Assembly: GCF_042657165.1 (NCBI RefSeq)
Contig: NZ_JBHSNJ010000012.1
Span: 1,674,001-1,738,000 of the forward strand
Reading direction: 5' to 3'
DNA from: Agrilutibacter niabensis
GTDB lineage: Bacteria > Pseudomonadota > Gammaproteobacteria > Xanthomonadales > Xanthomonadaceae
DNA: 64,000 nt
Shown here: piece by piece, positions 34,893 to 45,280 of the stretch
Numbering within the stretch: the first letter of the stretch is position 1
How the letters are laid out: every line of letters starts with the position of its first letter
Translations under genes and position numbers: made by a program
The notes under the pieces: model-generated
Told to the model about the DNA's origin: nothing
What the model saw: the letters and a program-made list of their open reading frames with translations, nothing else
The model's database searches: none

Positions 34893-35884
34893 ACCGGTTG
34901 CGGTCGCTCGTCGGGCGCTATCTGCCCGGCCTGCTGGCCAGTGTCGTCGTCGCCATCGCGGCGCGCTCGCTGGCCAGCCAGTACGACGCGCCGGTCATGC
35001 TGTTCGCACTGCTGCTCGGCATGGCGATGAACTTCCTGTCGGCGGACGGACCCTGCAAGCCGGGCATCGAACTGGCCGCGCGCGGCATCCTGCGCCTGGG
35101 AGTGGCCCTGCTCGGCACGCGCATCACACTGGAGCAGATCGCGGCGCTCGGCTGGGAGCCTGTGCAACTGGTCGTCGTCTCGGTCGTCGTCACGATCGTG
35201 TTGTCGATGCTGGTCGCGCGCGCCATGGGGTTCAACGTCCTGTTCGGCCTGCTTTCGGGTGGCGCGACCGCCATCTGCGGCGCGTCCGCTGCGCTGGCGC
35301 TGGCGGCGGCGTTGCCGGCGCATCCGGGCAAGGAGCGCGCGACGCTGTTCACCGTCATCGGAGTGTCGACGCTGTCGACGGCGGCGATGATCGTCTATCC
35401 GATGATCGTGCGCGCCGCCGGACTGGACCCGACGCAGGCCGGCGTGTTCATCGGCGGCACCATCCACGACGTCGCCCAGGTGGTCGGTGCGGGTTACAGC
35501 CTGTCGCACGAAACCGGCGACACCGCCACGGTGGTGAAGCTCATCCGCGTGGCGATGCTGCTGCCGGTCATCGTCGCCGCGACCATGATCACGCGTTCGC
35601 GCGGCGGACACGACAGCGGCCAGCGCCCGCCATTGCTGCCCTGGTTTGCGGTGGCCTTCCTCGGCCTGGCGGTGCTTGGCAGCCTCGGGGGGATCGCACC
35701 GCCCGTGCAGAAGTTCGGCAGCAACCTGTCGACCTGGTGCCTGGTCACGGCGATCGGCGCATTGGGCATGAAGATCCAGCTCAGGGAACTGACCACGGTC
35801 GGCATCAAACCCGTGTTGTTGATGCTCGGCCAGACCGTTTTCCTCGCGGCCTGGGTATTGGGGCTGTTGTGGCTGGGGGCCTGA
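34889..35884 (+). CDS. YeiH/UPF0324 family membrane protein (putative sulfate exporter)
   Basis: A 331-residue integral membrane protein with about 9-10 helices. Family motifs are LLGMAMNFL, ILRLGVALLGTRITLEQI, GGATAICGASAALA and GGTIHDVAQVVGAG. The family is usually labelled putative sulfate exporter, but direct evidence is thin. In an operon with a TauD-like dioxygenase, removal of inorganic sulfur is an attractive role; this is inference. ATGA overlap with the DsbA-like gene. Confidence 0.85.
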   Translation: MNRLRSLVGRYLPGLLASVVVAIAARSLASQYDAPVMLFALLLGMAMNFLSADGPCKPGIELAARGILRLGVALLGTRITLEQIAALGWEPVQLVVVSVVVTIVLSMLVARAMGFNVLFGLLSGGATAICGASAALALAAALPAHPGKERATLFTVIGVSTLSTAAMIVYPMIVRAAGLDPTQAGVFIGGTIHDVAQVVGAGYSLSHETGDTATVVKLIRVAMLLPVIVAATMITRSRGGHDSGQRPPLLPWFAVAFLGLAVLGSLGGIAPPVQKFGSNLSTWCLVTAIGALGMKIQLRELTTVGIKPVLLMLGQTVFLAAWVLGLLWLGA

Positions 35885-35914
35885 TACCCGGCATCCGATG
35901 CAAACAGAGAATCC

Positions 35915-36517
35915 ATGACCAAGAACTCCACCGTCCTCATCGTCCCCGGCCTGCGCGAGCACGTGCCGGACCATTGGCAGACCCTGCTGGCAGCCGGCCT
36001 GCACCGCGTGCGCACCGTGCCCCCGCTGGAGCACGACAAGCTCAGTTGCGCCGCGCGCGTCGACGCACTGGACCGGACGCTGCGTGCCATCGACGGGCCA
36101 GTCATCCTCGTCGCCCACAGCGCAGGCGTGATGATGGTGGCGCATTGGTCACGGATACTTGGGTCGCGCTGCCGGATCAAGGGCGCGCTGCTGGCCACGC
36201 CGGCGGACGTGGAGAACCCGTTTCCGGCGGGCTATCCGACCACGGACACGCTGCGCGAACACGGCTGGCTGCCGATTCCGCGCCGTCCGCTGCCGTTCCC
36301 GAGCCTGGTCGCGGCGAGCCGCAACGATCCGCTGTGCACGTTCGAGCGCGCGCAGGAAATGGCGCACGACTGGGGCAGCGAACTGGAAGATCTCGGGCCG
36401 GTCGGTCACCTCAATCCGGCCGCGGGCTACGGCGCGTGGCCGAAGTCGATGGAACTGATCCGCCGGTTCGATCGCCTTCACTCCGCCCAGGCCGGGTCGC
36501 CGCGCGCCCCGGCCTGA
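35915..36517 (+). CDS. RBBP9/YdeN-type serine hydrolase
   Basis: A 200-residue alpha/beta hydrolase. Near residue 5 it has VLIVPGLREHVPDHWQ, the nucleophile Ser in LVAHSAGVMMVAHW, the acidic residue in AASRNDPLC and the His in GHLNPAAGYGAW. These fit the small RBBP9-type hydrolases. Natural substrates are unknown. It is last in the operon and converges on the ligase gene with six bases between their ends. Confidence 0.87.
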   Translation: MTKNSTVLIVPGLREHVPDHWQTLLAAGLHRVRTVPPLEHDKLSCAARVDALDRTLRAIDGPVILVAHSAGVMMVAHWSRILGSRCRIKGALLATPADVENPFPAGYPTTDTLREHGWLPIPRRPLPFPSLVAASRNDPLCTFERAQEMAHDWGSELEDLGPVGHLNPAAGYGAWPKSMELIRRFDRLHSAQAGSPRAPA

Positions 36518-36523
36518 TGGATT

Positions 36524-38164
<1,641 letters not shown>

Positions 38165-38165
38165 G

Positions 38166-40574
38166 TCAGGCCTCCACCTTGCGCAGCAGGAAATGCGAGA
38201 GCGCGGGGATGAGCACCAGTGCACCGATCATGTTCCACACGAACATGAAGGTGAGCAGGATGCCCATGTCGGCCTGGAACTTGATGGGCGAGAACGCCCA
38301 GGTGATGACGCCTGCCGCCAGGGTGATGCCGACCAGGGCGACGACCTTGCCGGTGAACATCACCGCGTGCCGGTAGGCGGCGGCGAGCGGCATGCCGGCG
38401 CGCTGCTGGCTCAACTGCACGCTCAGCAGGTACAGCGCGTAGTCGACACCGATGCCGGCTCCGAGCGCGATGACCGGCAGGGTCGCGACCTTGACGCCGA
38501 TGCCGAGCTGCACCATCAGCGCCTCGCACAGGATCGAAGTCAGGATCAGCGGCAGTACCGCGACCACCACCGCGCGCCAGTTACGGAACGCGACGAAGCA
38601 CAGCAGCATCACCGCGCCATAGACGTAAAGGAGCATCGAACGGCTTGCGCTGCCGACCACTTCGTTGGTGGCGGCCTCGATGCCGGCGGAACCGGCGGCC
38701 AGTTTGAACGTCACGTCCTTGTCGTTGTGGCGCGCGGCGAAGTCCTCGGCGATGCCGGCGACGCGCTTGAGCGAGGCGGCCTTGTGGTCGGCGAGGTAGG
38801 CGATCACGGGCAACACCGAGCACTCGGTGTTGAACAGGTCCGGATTCAGCACCGTGGCCTGCTGGCCCGAGTAATTGATCACGTCCTGGTTGCGGTTGAT
38901 GGTCAGCCACTTCGGATTGCCTTCGAACGAGCCGGCAGTGATGTTGCGGACGGCATCGGCGAGCGACACCGTCGCCTGCACCGAAGGATCCTGCTGCAGC
39001 GCCCAGCCCAGGCGATCGGCCTGCACCAGCGTCTTGTAGTTGAGGCAGGCATCCTTCGACGTCTGCACGATCACCGCGAACAGGTCGCTGGACAGCGCGT
39101 AGTTCGCGGTGATGTAGGCGTTGTCCTGGTTGTAGCGCGAATCCCTGCGCAGTTCGGGTGCGCCCGGATCGAGATCGCCGGTCTGCAGCCCACGGCTCAT
39201 CCACAGGCCGCCCACCGCGAGCACGAGTGCGCACGCGATCGCGCCGATCGCCCAGCGCCGCTCGGTGAAACGGTCGAGCACGCTCCAGAACGCGCCGAAG
39301 CCGCGACCGGTCGCTTCCCTGTTCTCTTCGCGCAGGCTGCGCTCGGCCGCGGCCGGGCTGACGCCGACGTAGGACAGCAACACCGGAAGCAGGATCAGGT
39401 TGGTGAACACCAGCACGCCGACGCCGATGCTGGCGGTCAGCGCCAGTTCCTTGATCACCGGGATATCGATGGTCATCAGCACCGCGAAACCGACCACGTC
39501 GGCCAGCAGCGCGGTCAGGCCGGCGAGGAACAGGCGACGGAACGTGTAGCGCGCGGCAACAAGGCGATGGGTGCCGCGGCCGACGTCCTGCATGATGCCG
39601 TTCATTTTCTGCGCGCCGTGGCTGACGCCGATGGCGAAGACCAGGAACGGCACCAGCACCGAGAAGGGATCGAGCTCGAAGCCGAGCAGGCGCACCAGGC
39701 CCAGTTGCCAGAGCACCGCGACGATCGAACAGGCGACCACCAGCACCGTGCTGCGCACGCAGCGGGTGTACAGGAAGATGATCAGCGCGGCGATCAGGGC
39801 CGCGGCGAGGAAGAAGCTGGCGACCTTGACCAGACCCTCGATGAGGTCGCCGACCAGCTTGGCGAACCCGATCACGTGGATCTTCACCTTGCCGTTCCCG
39901 GCGCCTTCGTACTTGGCGCGGACGCGCTGCTCCAGCGATTGCGAGAACGCGTGGTAATCCAGCCGCTCGCCGGTTTCCGCATTGCGCTCGAGCAGCGGCA
40001 CGAACACCATGCTCGAACGGAAGTTGTTGGCCACCAGGTTGCCGACGATGTTGGCGCGGCGGATGTTGAGCTTGAGCGCGGTGACCGATTCGGGAGAGCC
40101 GTCGTAGTTGTCGGGCATCACCGGTCCGCCGACGAAACCCTCCTCGTTGACCTCGCTCCAGCGCACGGCTGGCGTCCAGATCGACTTCATCCATGCGCGG
40201 TCGACGTCCGGCATCAGGAACAGCTCATCGTTGACCTGCTTGAGGGTCTCCAGATAGGCCGGATCGAAGATGTCGCCGTCGGTGTTCTCGACCACGACGC
40301 GCACGGAATTGCCCAGGCCGCGCAGGCTGCCCCGGCTCTCCAGGTAGTTCTTCACGTACGCGTGGCCGTGCGGAATCATCTTCTCGAAGCCGGCGTTGAT
40401 CGCCAGCTTCGTGGCCTGGAAGCCGAGCACCAGCGTCAGCAGCGCGCACGCGACGATGATCCAGAAACGGTTGTTGAAGATGGCGCGTTCGAACACATGG
40501 CCCGAGCGCTGGTCGAAATCCTCGATCGACCGGACGACGGGCATCTGGTCGGGGGTATTGCGTGGCGTGTTCAC
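38166..40574 (-). CDS. MMPL/RND-family permease
   Basis: An 802-residue inner-membrane protein with two repeats, each a helix, a large periplasmic loop and five helices. The repeats start around NRFWIIVACALLTLVLGF (about 30-50) and RRWAIGAIACALVLAVGG. Helix 4 equivalents carry VFAIGVSHGAQKMNG and ALGAGIGVDYALYLL. Such permeases move lipids or hydrophobic compounds. I chose the GTG at 40574 (MNTPRNTPDQ) with an AGAG upstream; the longer frame has an unlikely Cys/Ala-rich start. Confidence 0.9.
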   Translation of the reverse strand: MNTPRNTPDQMPVVRSIEDFDQRSGHVFERAIFNNRFWIIVACALLTLVLGFQATKLAINAGFEKMIPHGHAYVKNYLESRGSLRGLGNSVRVVVENTDGDIFDPAYLETLKQVNDELFLMPDVDRAWMKSIWTPAVRWSEVNEEGFVGGPVMPDNYDGSPESVTALKLNIRRANIVGNLVANNFRSSMVFVPLLERNAETGERLDYHAFSQSLEQRVRAKYEGAGNGKVKIHVIGFAKLVGDLIEGLVKVASFFLAAALIAALIIFLYTRCVRSTVLVVACSIVAVLWQLGLVRLLGFELDPFSVLVPFLVFAIGVSHGAQKMNGIMQDVGRGTHRLVAARYTFRRLFLAGLTALLADVVGFAVLMTIDIPVIKELALTASIGVGVLVFTNLILLPVLLSYVGVSPAAAERSLREENREATGRGFGAFWSVLDRFTERRWAIGAIACALVLAVGGLWMSRGLQTGDLDPGAPELRRDSRYNQDNAYITANYALSSDLFAVIVQTSKDACLNYKTLVQADRLGWALQQDPSVQATVSLADAVRNITAGSFEGNPKWLTINRNQDVINYSGQQATVLNPDLFNTECSVLPVIAYLADHKAASLKRVAGIAEDFAARHNDKDVTFKLAAGSAGIEAATNEVVGSASRSMLLYVYGAVMLLCFVAFRNWRAVVVAVLPLILTSILCEALMVQLGIGVKVATLPVIALGAGIGVDYALYLLSVQLSQQRAGMPLAAAYRHAVMFTGKVVALVGITLAAGVITWAFSPIKFQADMGILLTFMFVWNMIGALVLIPALSHFLLRKVEA

Positions 40575-40593
40575 GTGCGAAGTCTCTTTGCGT

Positions 40594-41661
40594 TTAGCGG
40601 GCGAGGCGCGCGACGCGCACGCCGCGCAGGCCACTCAGGACCAGGGTGTCGCCCGACGCGGCCATGCCGGCGTAGGACATCGGGTCCTTGATCGGCAGGG
40701 GATGGAAGTGCGCGCCGCCGTCGCCGCTCACCAGCACGTCGCCGGCCTGCGAGCACAGCAGCAGGCGCCCATCGGGCAGCACCTGGCCAGCGGTGATCGA
40801 TGCGGTGATGCCGGTCTCCACCGCTTCCCAGTTGCGACCGCCGTCCAGCGAGCGGTAGGCGGTACCGCGCAGGCCGTAGGCCAACACGAGACCCGGCCTG
40901 GTCAGCAGCCCGAAGTAGCTGCCTTCGTATGGAGTCTGCAGCGCGGCAAAGCGTCCGGACGCAGGATCGAAGCGCAGCGCCAATCCCAGTTCGCCGACGA
41001 TGTACAGGCCGTCGCTGCTGCCGCGGATGCCATACAGGTGGTAGAAGCGTTCGTTCTGCGTGCGCTCGACCCAGGGCTCCCAGGTCTCGCCGCCATCGCG
41101 CGTATGGAAGATCAGGTTGTACGCGCCCACGACGAAACCTTCGTGCGCGTTGGCGAACCAGACATCGAGGAACGGCCGGGTCGCGCCCTCCCCCGCTGCA
41201 CGCTCGGCTTCGGCCACCAGGGGTTCGAGCGCGGACGGATCCGCCGCGGCGAGTTGCCGCACCCGCTCGAGCACGAGCGCATTGGCGCGACGGCCGTCCA
41301 GTTGGACTTTCCACGAAGCGCCACCGTCGCGGGTATGCAGCACCACGCCTTCGTGGCCCACCGCCCAGCCCTGCTTCGCATTGGCGAAATGCAGCGCGGT
41401 CAGGTCGGCACTGACGGGCACCTTCGCCTGTTGCCAGCTCGCGCCGCGATCGTCGGAGTAGACGATGTGGCCGCGCGCACCGGCGGCGACGAGACGCCGG
41501 CCGGCCACGGCACTGGCCTGCAGCAGCCGCTGCGCGGCGAGCGTGCTGGCGACGGCGGGTTGATCGAGGACGTCGGTAAAGCTGCGACCGGGTGCCGCTG
41601 ACGCGGCGAGCAGCGTCGCCGCTCCGAGAGCAGCGACCAGACTTAGGACGGGGTGTTTCAT
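40594..41661 (-). CDS. Secreted YCF48/BNR-repeat beta-propeller protein
   Basis: A 355-residue exported protein with a signal peptide (MKHPVLSLVAALGAATLLAASAAPG). It has repeated BNR-type turns: SDDRGASW, HTRDGGASW, HTRDGGETW, RSLDGGRNW and SGDGGAHF. They resemble the YCF48/HCF136 propeller, an assembly factor in photosystem II. In non-phototrophs this family accompanies DUF1302, DUF1329 and MMPL genes, presumably as a periplasmic scaffold. The start at 41659-41661 places the signal peptide first. It sits 19 nt before the MMPL gene. Confidence 0.87.
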   Translation of the reverse strand: MKHPVLSLVAALGAATLLAASAAPGRSFTDVLDQPAVASTLAAQRLLQASAVAGRRLVAAGARGHIVYSDDRGASWQQAKVPVSADLTALHFANAKQGWAVGHEGVVLHTRDGGASWKVQLDGRRANALVLERVRQLAAADPSALEPLVAEAERAAGEGATRPFLDVWFANAHEGFVVGAYNLIFHTRDGGETWEPWVERTQNERFYHLYGIRGSSDGLYIVGELGLALRFDPASGRFAALQTPYEGSYFGLLTRPGLVLAYGLRGTAYRSLDGGRNWEAVETGITASITAGQVLPDGRLLLCSQAGDVLVSGDGGAHFHPLPIKDPMSYAGMAASGDTLVLSGLRGVRVARLAR

Positions 41662-41741
41662 CGGATGACTACTCGGGACAGCATGAAGAAGCGGACCACC
41701 GGCGACGGACATGCCGCCGCCGGTGGTCGTGTCTCCAGGGT

Positions 41742-43100
41742 TCAACGGATGCCGGCGCCAGCCAGTGCGTCGGGCGACCACTCATTGGCCGGAAGCGGAT
41801 TGATGTAGCGCACGCCGTCATAGGGGCCCATGAGGAAGCTGACGTTGTAGACGCCCGACGTCAGGTCGTAGAACACCTGGGTCTCGGCGTTGGGCGTCTT
41901 CGCGTCGTAGCTGGGCGACATGTGCGCGAAGGAAGCGCGGTACAGCTTGCCGTTGGCGTCGTACTGGTCCGCGGACAGCGCGGTCCAGCTGTCCTCGTCG
42001 AGGTAGAAGGTGCGCTTGGCGTAGATGTGGCGCTTGCCCGGCTTGAGCGTCGCCTCCACCACCCATACGCGGTGCAGTTCCCAGCGCACCAGGTCCGGAT
42101 TGAGGAAGCGCGGCGTGGTCACCTCAGCGGCCTTGTTGTGATAGGTCAGCCGGTAGGTGTTGTACGGGACCAGCATCTCCTTCTTGCCGACGAGCTTGAA
42201 GTCGTAGCGGTCCATCGCGCCGTTGAAGATCCACGAATCGTCGTAGGTCGCCGAACCGGCCGTGCCCGGGTTGGGCGTGTCGTAGGAGATGTCGGGGGCG
42301 AGCTTCACGCGACGCTGGCCCGGCAGGTACAGCCATGCGCGGCGCGGACGCTTGAGCGGGTTGACCACGTCCACCGCCATCAGCGCTTCGCCGGCGCGGC
42401 GTGCCGGGGCGTTGTAGAAGATCTTGGTGCGGAAGTAGACGTCCGTTTCCTGCGCCGGCTTGGTGTTCTTCGCGTCGTAGTACGGGTATTCGACGAAGAG
42501 CTTGCCGCTGGTGGCCAGCGCCGGCTTGCCGGAGGCGTCCACGTTCCAGTTGTCGTACTTGAACGTGCTGGCCACGCCGACGTAGCGCAGCAGGTGGTTC
42601 CACATCGCCTCGTAGCCGCTCTTCGGGATCGGGAACGGATAGCCGCCGATGGCGCCGGAAATGCCCAGGCCGCCATTGCTGGTGCTGGCGCGCGTGGCGT
42701 TCTCGACCGTGCTGTCCAGCACGCGATCGGGCAGCGCCACGGTGCGATGGGTCGGATACACGTCGATGCGGAAGTTCGGATACTTCTTCAGCAGCGCGCG
42801 CGCGCCCGCGGTCAACTGGCCCTCGTACTGCGCCATGTTCTTCGCAGTGATCGTGACGCGCGGCTTTTCCTGTGCGAAGGGATCGGGGCGGATGGCGCTG
42901 CCGGGCTTGAAGCCGGCCGGCGCCTTGGTCAGGCCGCCGGTGTAGGCCGGGATGGTGCCGTCGGCGTTGCCGGCCGTCTCGGCGCCGATCCGGGTCAGGC
43001 GCGTGCCGAGCTGCTTGGCCTCCTCCGTGCCGACCGCCGCGTGTGCGGTGCCGAGGATGGCCAGTAGTGCGCCGGCCAGGAGTGTCGTGGCGAATTTCAT
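41742..43100 (-). CDS. DUF1329 secreted protein
   Basis: A 452-residue protein with a signal peptide (MKFATTLLAGALLAILGTAHA). The mature start AVGTEEAKQLGTRLTRIGAETAGN, then IPAYTGGLTKAPAGF and later PRRAWLYLPGQRRVKLAPDISYDTPN, are characteristic of DUF1329. Family members are thought to be periplasmic or outer-membrane partners with a lipid-carrier-like fold and almost always neighbour DUF1302. AAGGA lies nine bases before the ATG at 43100. The biochemical role is unknown. Confidence 0.9.
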   Translation of the reverse strand: MKFATTLLAGALLAILGTAHAAVGTEEAKQLGTRLTRIGAETAGNADGTIPAYTGGLTKAPAGFKPGSAIRPDPFAQEKPRVTITAKNMAQYEGQLTAGARALLKKYPNFRIDVYPTHRTVALPDRVLDSTVENATRASTSNGGLGISGAIGGYPFPIPKSGYEAMWNHLLRYVGVASTFKYDNWNVDASGKPALATSGKLFVEYPYYDAKNTKPAQETDVYFRTKIFYNAPARRAGEALMAVDVVNPLKRPRRAWLYLPGQRRVKLAPDISYDTPNPGTAGSATYDDSWIFNGAMDRYDFKLVGKKEMLVPYNTYRLTYHNKAAEVTTPRFLNPDLVRWELHRVWVVEATLKPGKRHIYAKRTFYLDEDSWTALSADQYDANGKLYRASFAHMSPSYDAKTPNAETQVFYDLTSGVYNVSFLMGPYDGVRYINPLPANEWSPDALAGAGIR

Positions 43101-43132
43101 GGTGTGTTCCTTTCCGGAAGTCTGAAGGGCGG

Positions 43133-45007
43133 TCACAGGGTGGTCTTGAAGGTCAAGACCACGAAGCCGCGATCCTTGAGCAGCGCGTTGGCGCCGCCGT
43201 TGGAAGTGATCATCGCGGCCGGGTTGGTGGTGGTGTCGCCGAAGAAGTCCACGTACTTCAGGTCGAAGCGGTACTTCGAGTACAGGTCCATGGCCACGCC
43301 GACGGAGTAGCTGCCGGCATCCTCGTTACCGCCCAGCAGCACGGCGGAGTTGCCGCTCAGGCCCCGGGAGTAGCTGATCGGCAGGGACAGGTCGGCGCCC
43401 GGGAAGACCTGGTACTTGGTCGGGGTGAAGTTGATGGCCAGGCCGTAGTAGTCCCTGGTCACCTTGTCGGCCGGGGTCACCGGCGTGCCGCCGGGACCGG
43501 CGACCATGTAGCTGTCGCGACCCTTGAAGACGGCGGCGCCTTCCTTGACGTCGCTCCAGTGGTTCCAGGTCAGCTCCGCGATCAGGTTGGCCGAATCCCA
43601 GAGCGGTGTTTCGGAGAAGGTGAAGAAGCTGTTGAGCACGCCGTGCCAGGTCGAACCGCGCGCACCGCCGGTTTCGCCTTCCTCGGGCGCGGCGAACAGG
43701 CTGCCCGGCGGCAGCACTGCTGCCAGCGGCGCCAGCGTTGCCGGGAGCACGCTCACCGTGTCGCTGAGCAGCGGCATGTTCTCGCGGTAGTTCAGGTCGG
43801 CGCCGAAGCTGACGCCCCACAGGTTCTTCGACAGGCTCAGGCCGTAGATCTTGATGTCGTCGGCATAGGCCGCGGCATAGCGGCCGATGGTGCCGCCCAC
43901 GATCTCGGGCACGCTCGCCGCGGACGGATTGATGTAGCAGGTGGTCGGACCGATTGGGATCAGGCCCAGTGCGCTGCACAGCGCCGCGGGCGTATTCGGT
44001 CGCACTGCCGGGGTCGCGTTGCCCTGCGGCAGGACGTCGGCGGTGACGCGGTAGTAGGCGCCGAGCGTGCCGTCGAGCCACTCCGGGCTCCAGCGCGTGG
44101 ACAGGCCCCAGTCGCCATGCTTGTCCGGTTCGCTGTCTTCGCCGCGCACCAGGCGGTTGATGCCCAGCGGGTTCGCGGGACTGACCGGTGCGGCGCCGAA
44201 GATGAAGGACTCGCCGCCGCGCAGCAGGTGGTCATTGAATCCGAGGAAGGAACCGGACTCGGGGATGCGCGCCTGTTCCCAGTCGAAGAAATACTGCGCC
44301 GCGAAGGACAGCTGCGGCGTGGCCTGGACCTGCAGCGAGAACGCTTCGCGCGGCAGGAACAGTTCCTTGGCTTCGGTGCCCGGAACGGAGAACAGCTTGC
44401 CCAGGTCGAGCGCCGACTGGCCGTAGCTCAGGCTGTGCACCGGGCTGAGCATCGCCTCGCCCCAGAACACGGTGTGGCGGCCCAGCTTCACGTTGACCGG
44501 CACCGAGCCCACGTCGAACTTGCCGAACACGAAGGCGTCGAGGATTTCGCCCGACGGCCCGCGGAAGTAGCGATCGGTCTCGTCGCTCAGGCCCAGCGCG
44601 GCGCGGCCGTCCTCCATGTGGTTGGAGGAGGCCAGGCGGTCGTTGTCGAGGTCCTCGTAGGCCGCGTCGTACCAGCCGGCGGCGCTGACGCGGAAACCCA
44701 CGCGGTCCTTGTAGATGAAGTCGAATTCGCTGAGCAGGTCGAGGCGTTCGGACACCATGCCGCGATCGAAATTGCGGTCGCCGTCGTCGAAGTTCGGGCT
44801 GTTGAGGATCGAGCGATCCTGGTCCTCGACGCGGCTGGCCAGGTTGACGCGGATGGTGTTGTCCCAGCGCAGGACGACGTCCGGGTTCCCGGTATTGATC
44901 TCGACTGCCCAGGCGCTGCCCGTGGCCGCCAGCGACGCCACGATCATGGCGCTGAGCAGGCGCTTCGACGGCTTCGATGCCGCCTTCTTTGCATTCAATG
45001 ACTTCAC
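43133..45007 (-). CDS. DUF1302 outer-membrane barrel-like protein
   Basis: A 624-residue exported protein with a signal peptide (about residues 1-29, ending ATGSAWA). The mature part is VEINTGNPDVVLRWDNTIRVN, alternates strands and ends VVLTFKTTL, as expected for a beta-barrel. SVPVNVKLGRHTVFWGEAML is a DUF1302 hallmark. The start is GTG at 45005-45007 with GGAGG upstream. It is the first gene of the DUF1302-DUF1329-YCF48-MMPL-ligase operon. Confidence 0.9.
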   Translation of the reverse strand: MKSLNAKKAASKPSKRLLSAMIVASLAATGSAWAVEINTGNPDVVLRWDNTIRVNLASRVEDQDRSILNSPNFDDGDRNFDRGMVSERLDLLSEFDFIYKDRVGFRVSAAGWYDAAYEDLDNDRLASSNHMEDGRAALGLSDETDRYFRGPSGEILDAFVFGKFDVGSVPVNVKLGRHTVFWGEAMLSPVHSLSYGQSALDLGKLFSVPGTEAKELFLPREAFSLQVQATPQLSFAAQYFFDWEQARIPESGSFLGFNDHLLRGGESFIFGAAPVSPANPLGINRLVRGEDSEPDKHGDWGLSTRWSPEWLDGTLGAYYRVTADVLPQGNATPAVRPNTPAALCSALGLIPIGPTTCYINPSAASVPEIVGGTIGRYAAAYADDIKIYGLSLSKNLWGVSFGADLNYRENMPLLSDTVSVLPATLAPLAAVLPPGSLFAAPEEGETGGARGSTWHGVLNSFFTFSETPLWDSANLIAELTWNHWSDVKEGAAVFKGRDSYMVAGPGGTPVTPADKVTRDYYGLAINFTPTKYQVFPGADLSLPISYSRGLSGNSAVLLGGNEDAGSYSVGVAMDLYSKYRFDLKYVDFFGDTTTNPAAMITSNGGANALLKDRGFVVLTFKTTL

Positions 45008-45015
45008 TAACACCC

Positions 45016-45090
45016 CTCCCCCTGTTGTGATTCCAGACCCTTCCGGACCGGCCGTTCTGTCGCGGCGGTATCGGATGGGAACAGGGGGAG
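45016..45090. repeat. Widely spaced 11-bp inverted repeat before the DUF1302 gene
   Basis: CTCCCCCTGTT at 45016-45026 is perfectly inverted at 45080-45090 (AACAGGGGGAG), 53 bp apart, in the leader and promoter region of the DUF1302 gene. It could be a regulator site pair or a long RNA stem. Confidence 0.65.
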
Positions 45091-45111
45091 TTGATGCGGA
45101 TTTCCCGGTCT

Positions 45112-45138
45112 CCGCCCCCCCCTTGTCGGGGGGGGCGG
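45112..45138. terminator. C8/G8 hairpin downstream of luxR-type gene
   Basis: An 11-bp stem, C-C-G-C8 against G8-C-G-G, encloses TTGTC. It lies between the LuxR-type gene end (45281) and the DUF1302 start. There is no T-run. The rest of the gap holds no gene. Confidence 0.5.
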
Positions 45139-45280
45139 GCGGGTGCAGACGCATGGTGCTACGGAGTGCGCAGTCGGCCCGGCGACCAGCCGGACCCGTG
45201 CCGCTGCATCGCATGCACGGACACCGATTCAGCTGCCGGTTGTGGGGCCGCAAGACCCGCCGCAGCGCGTCAGGTAGCGC

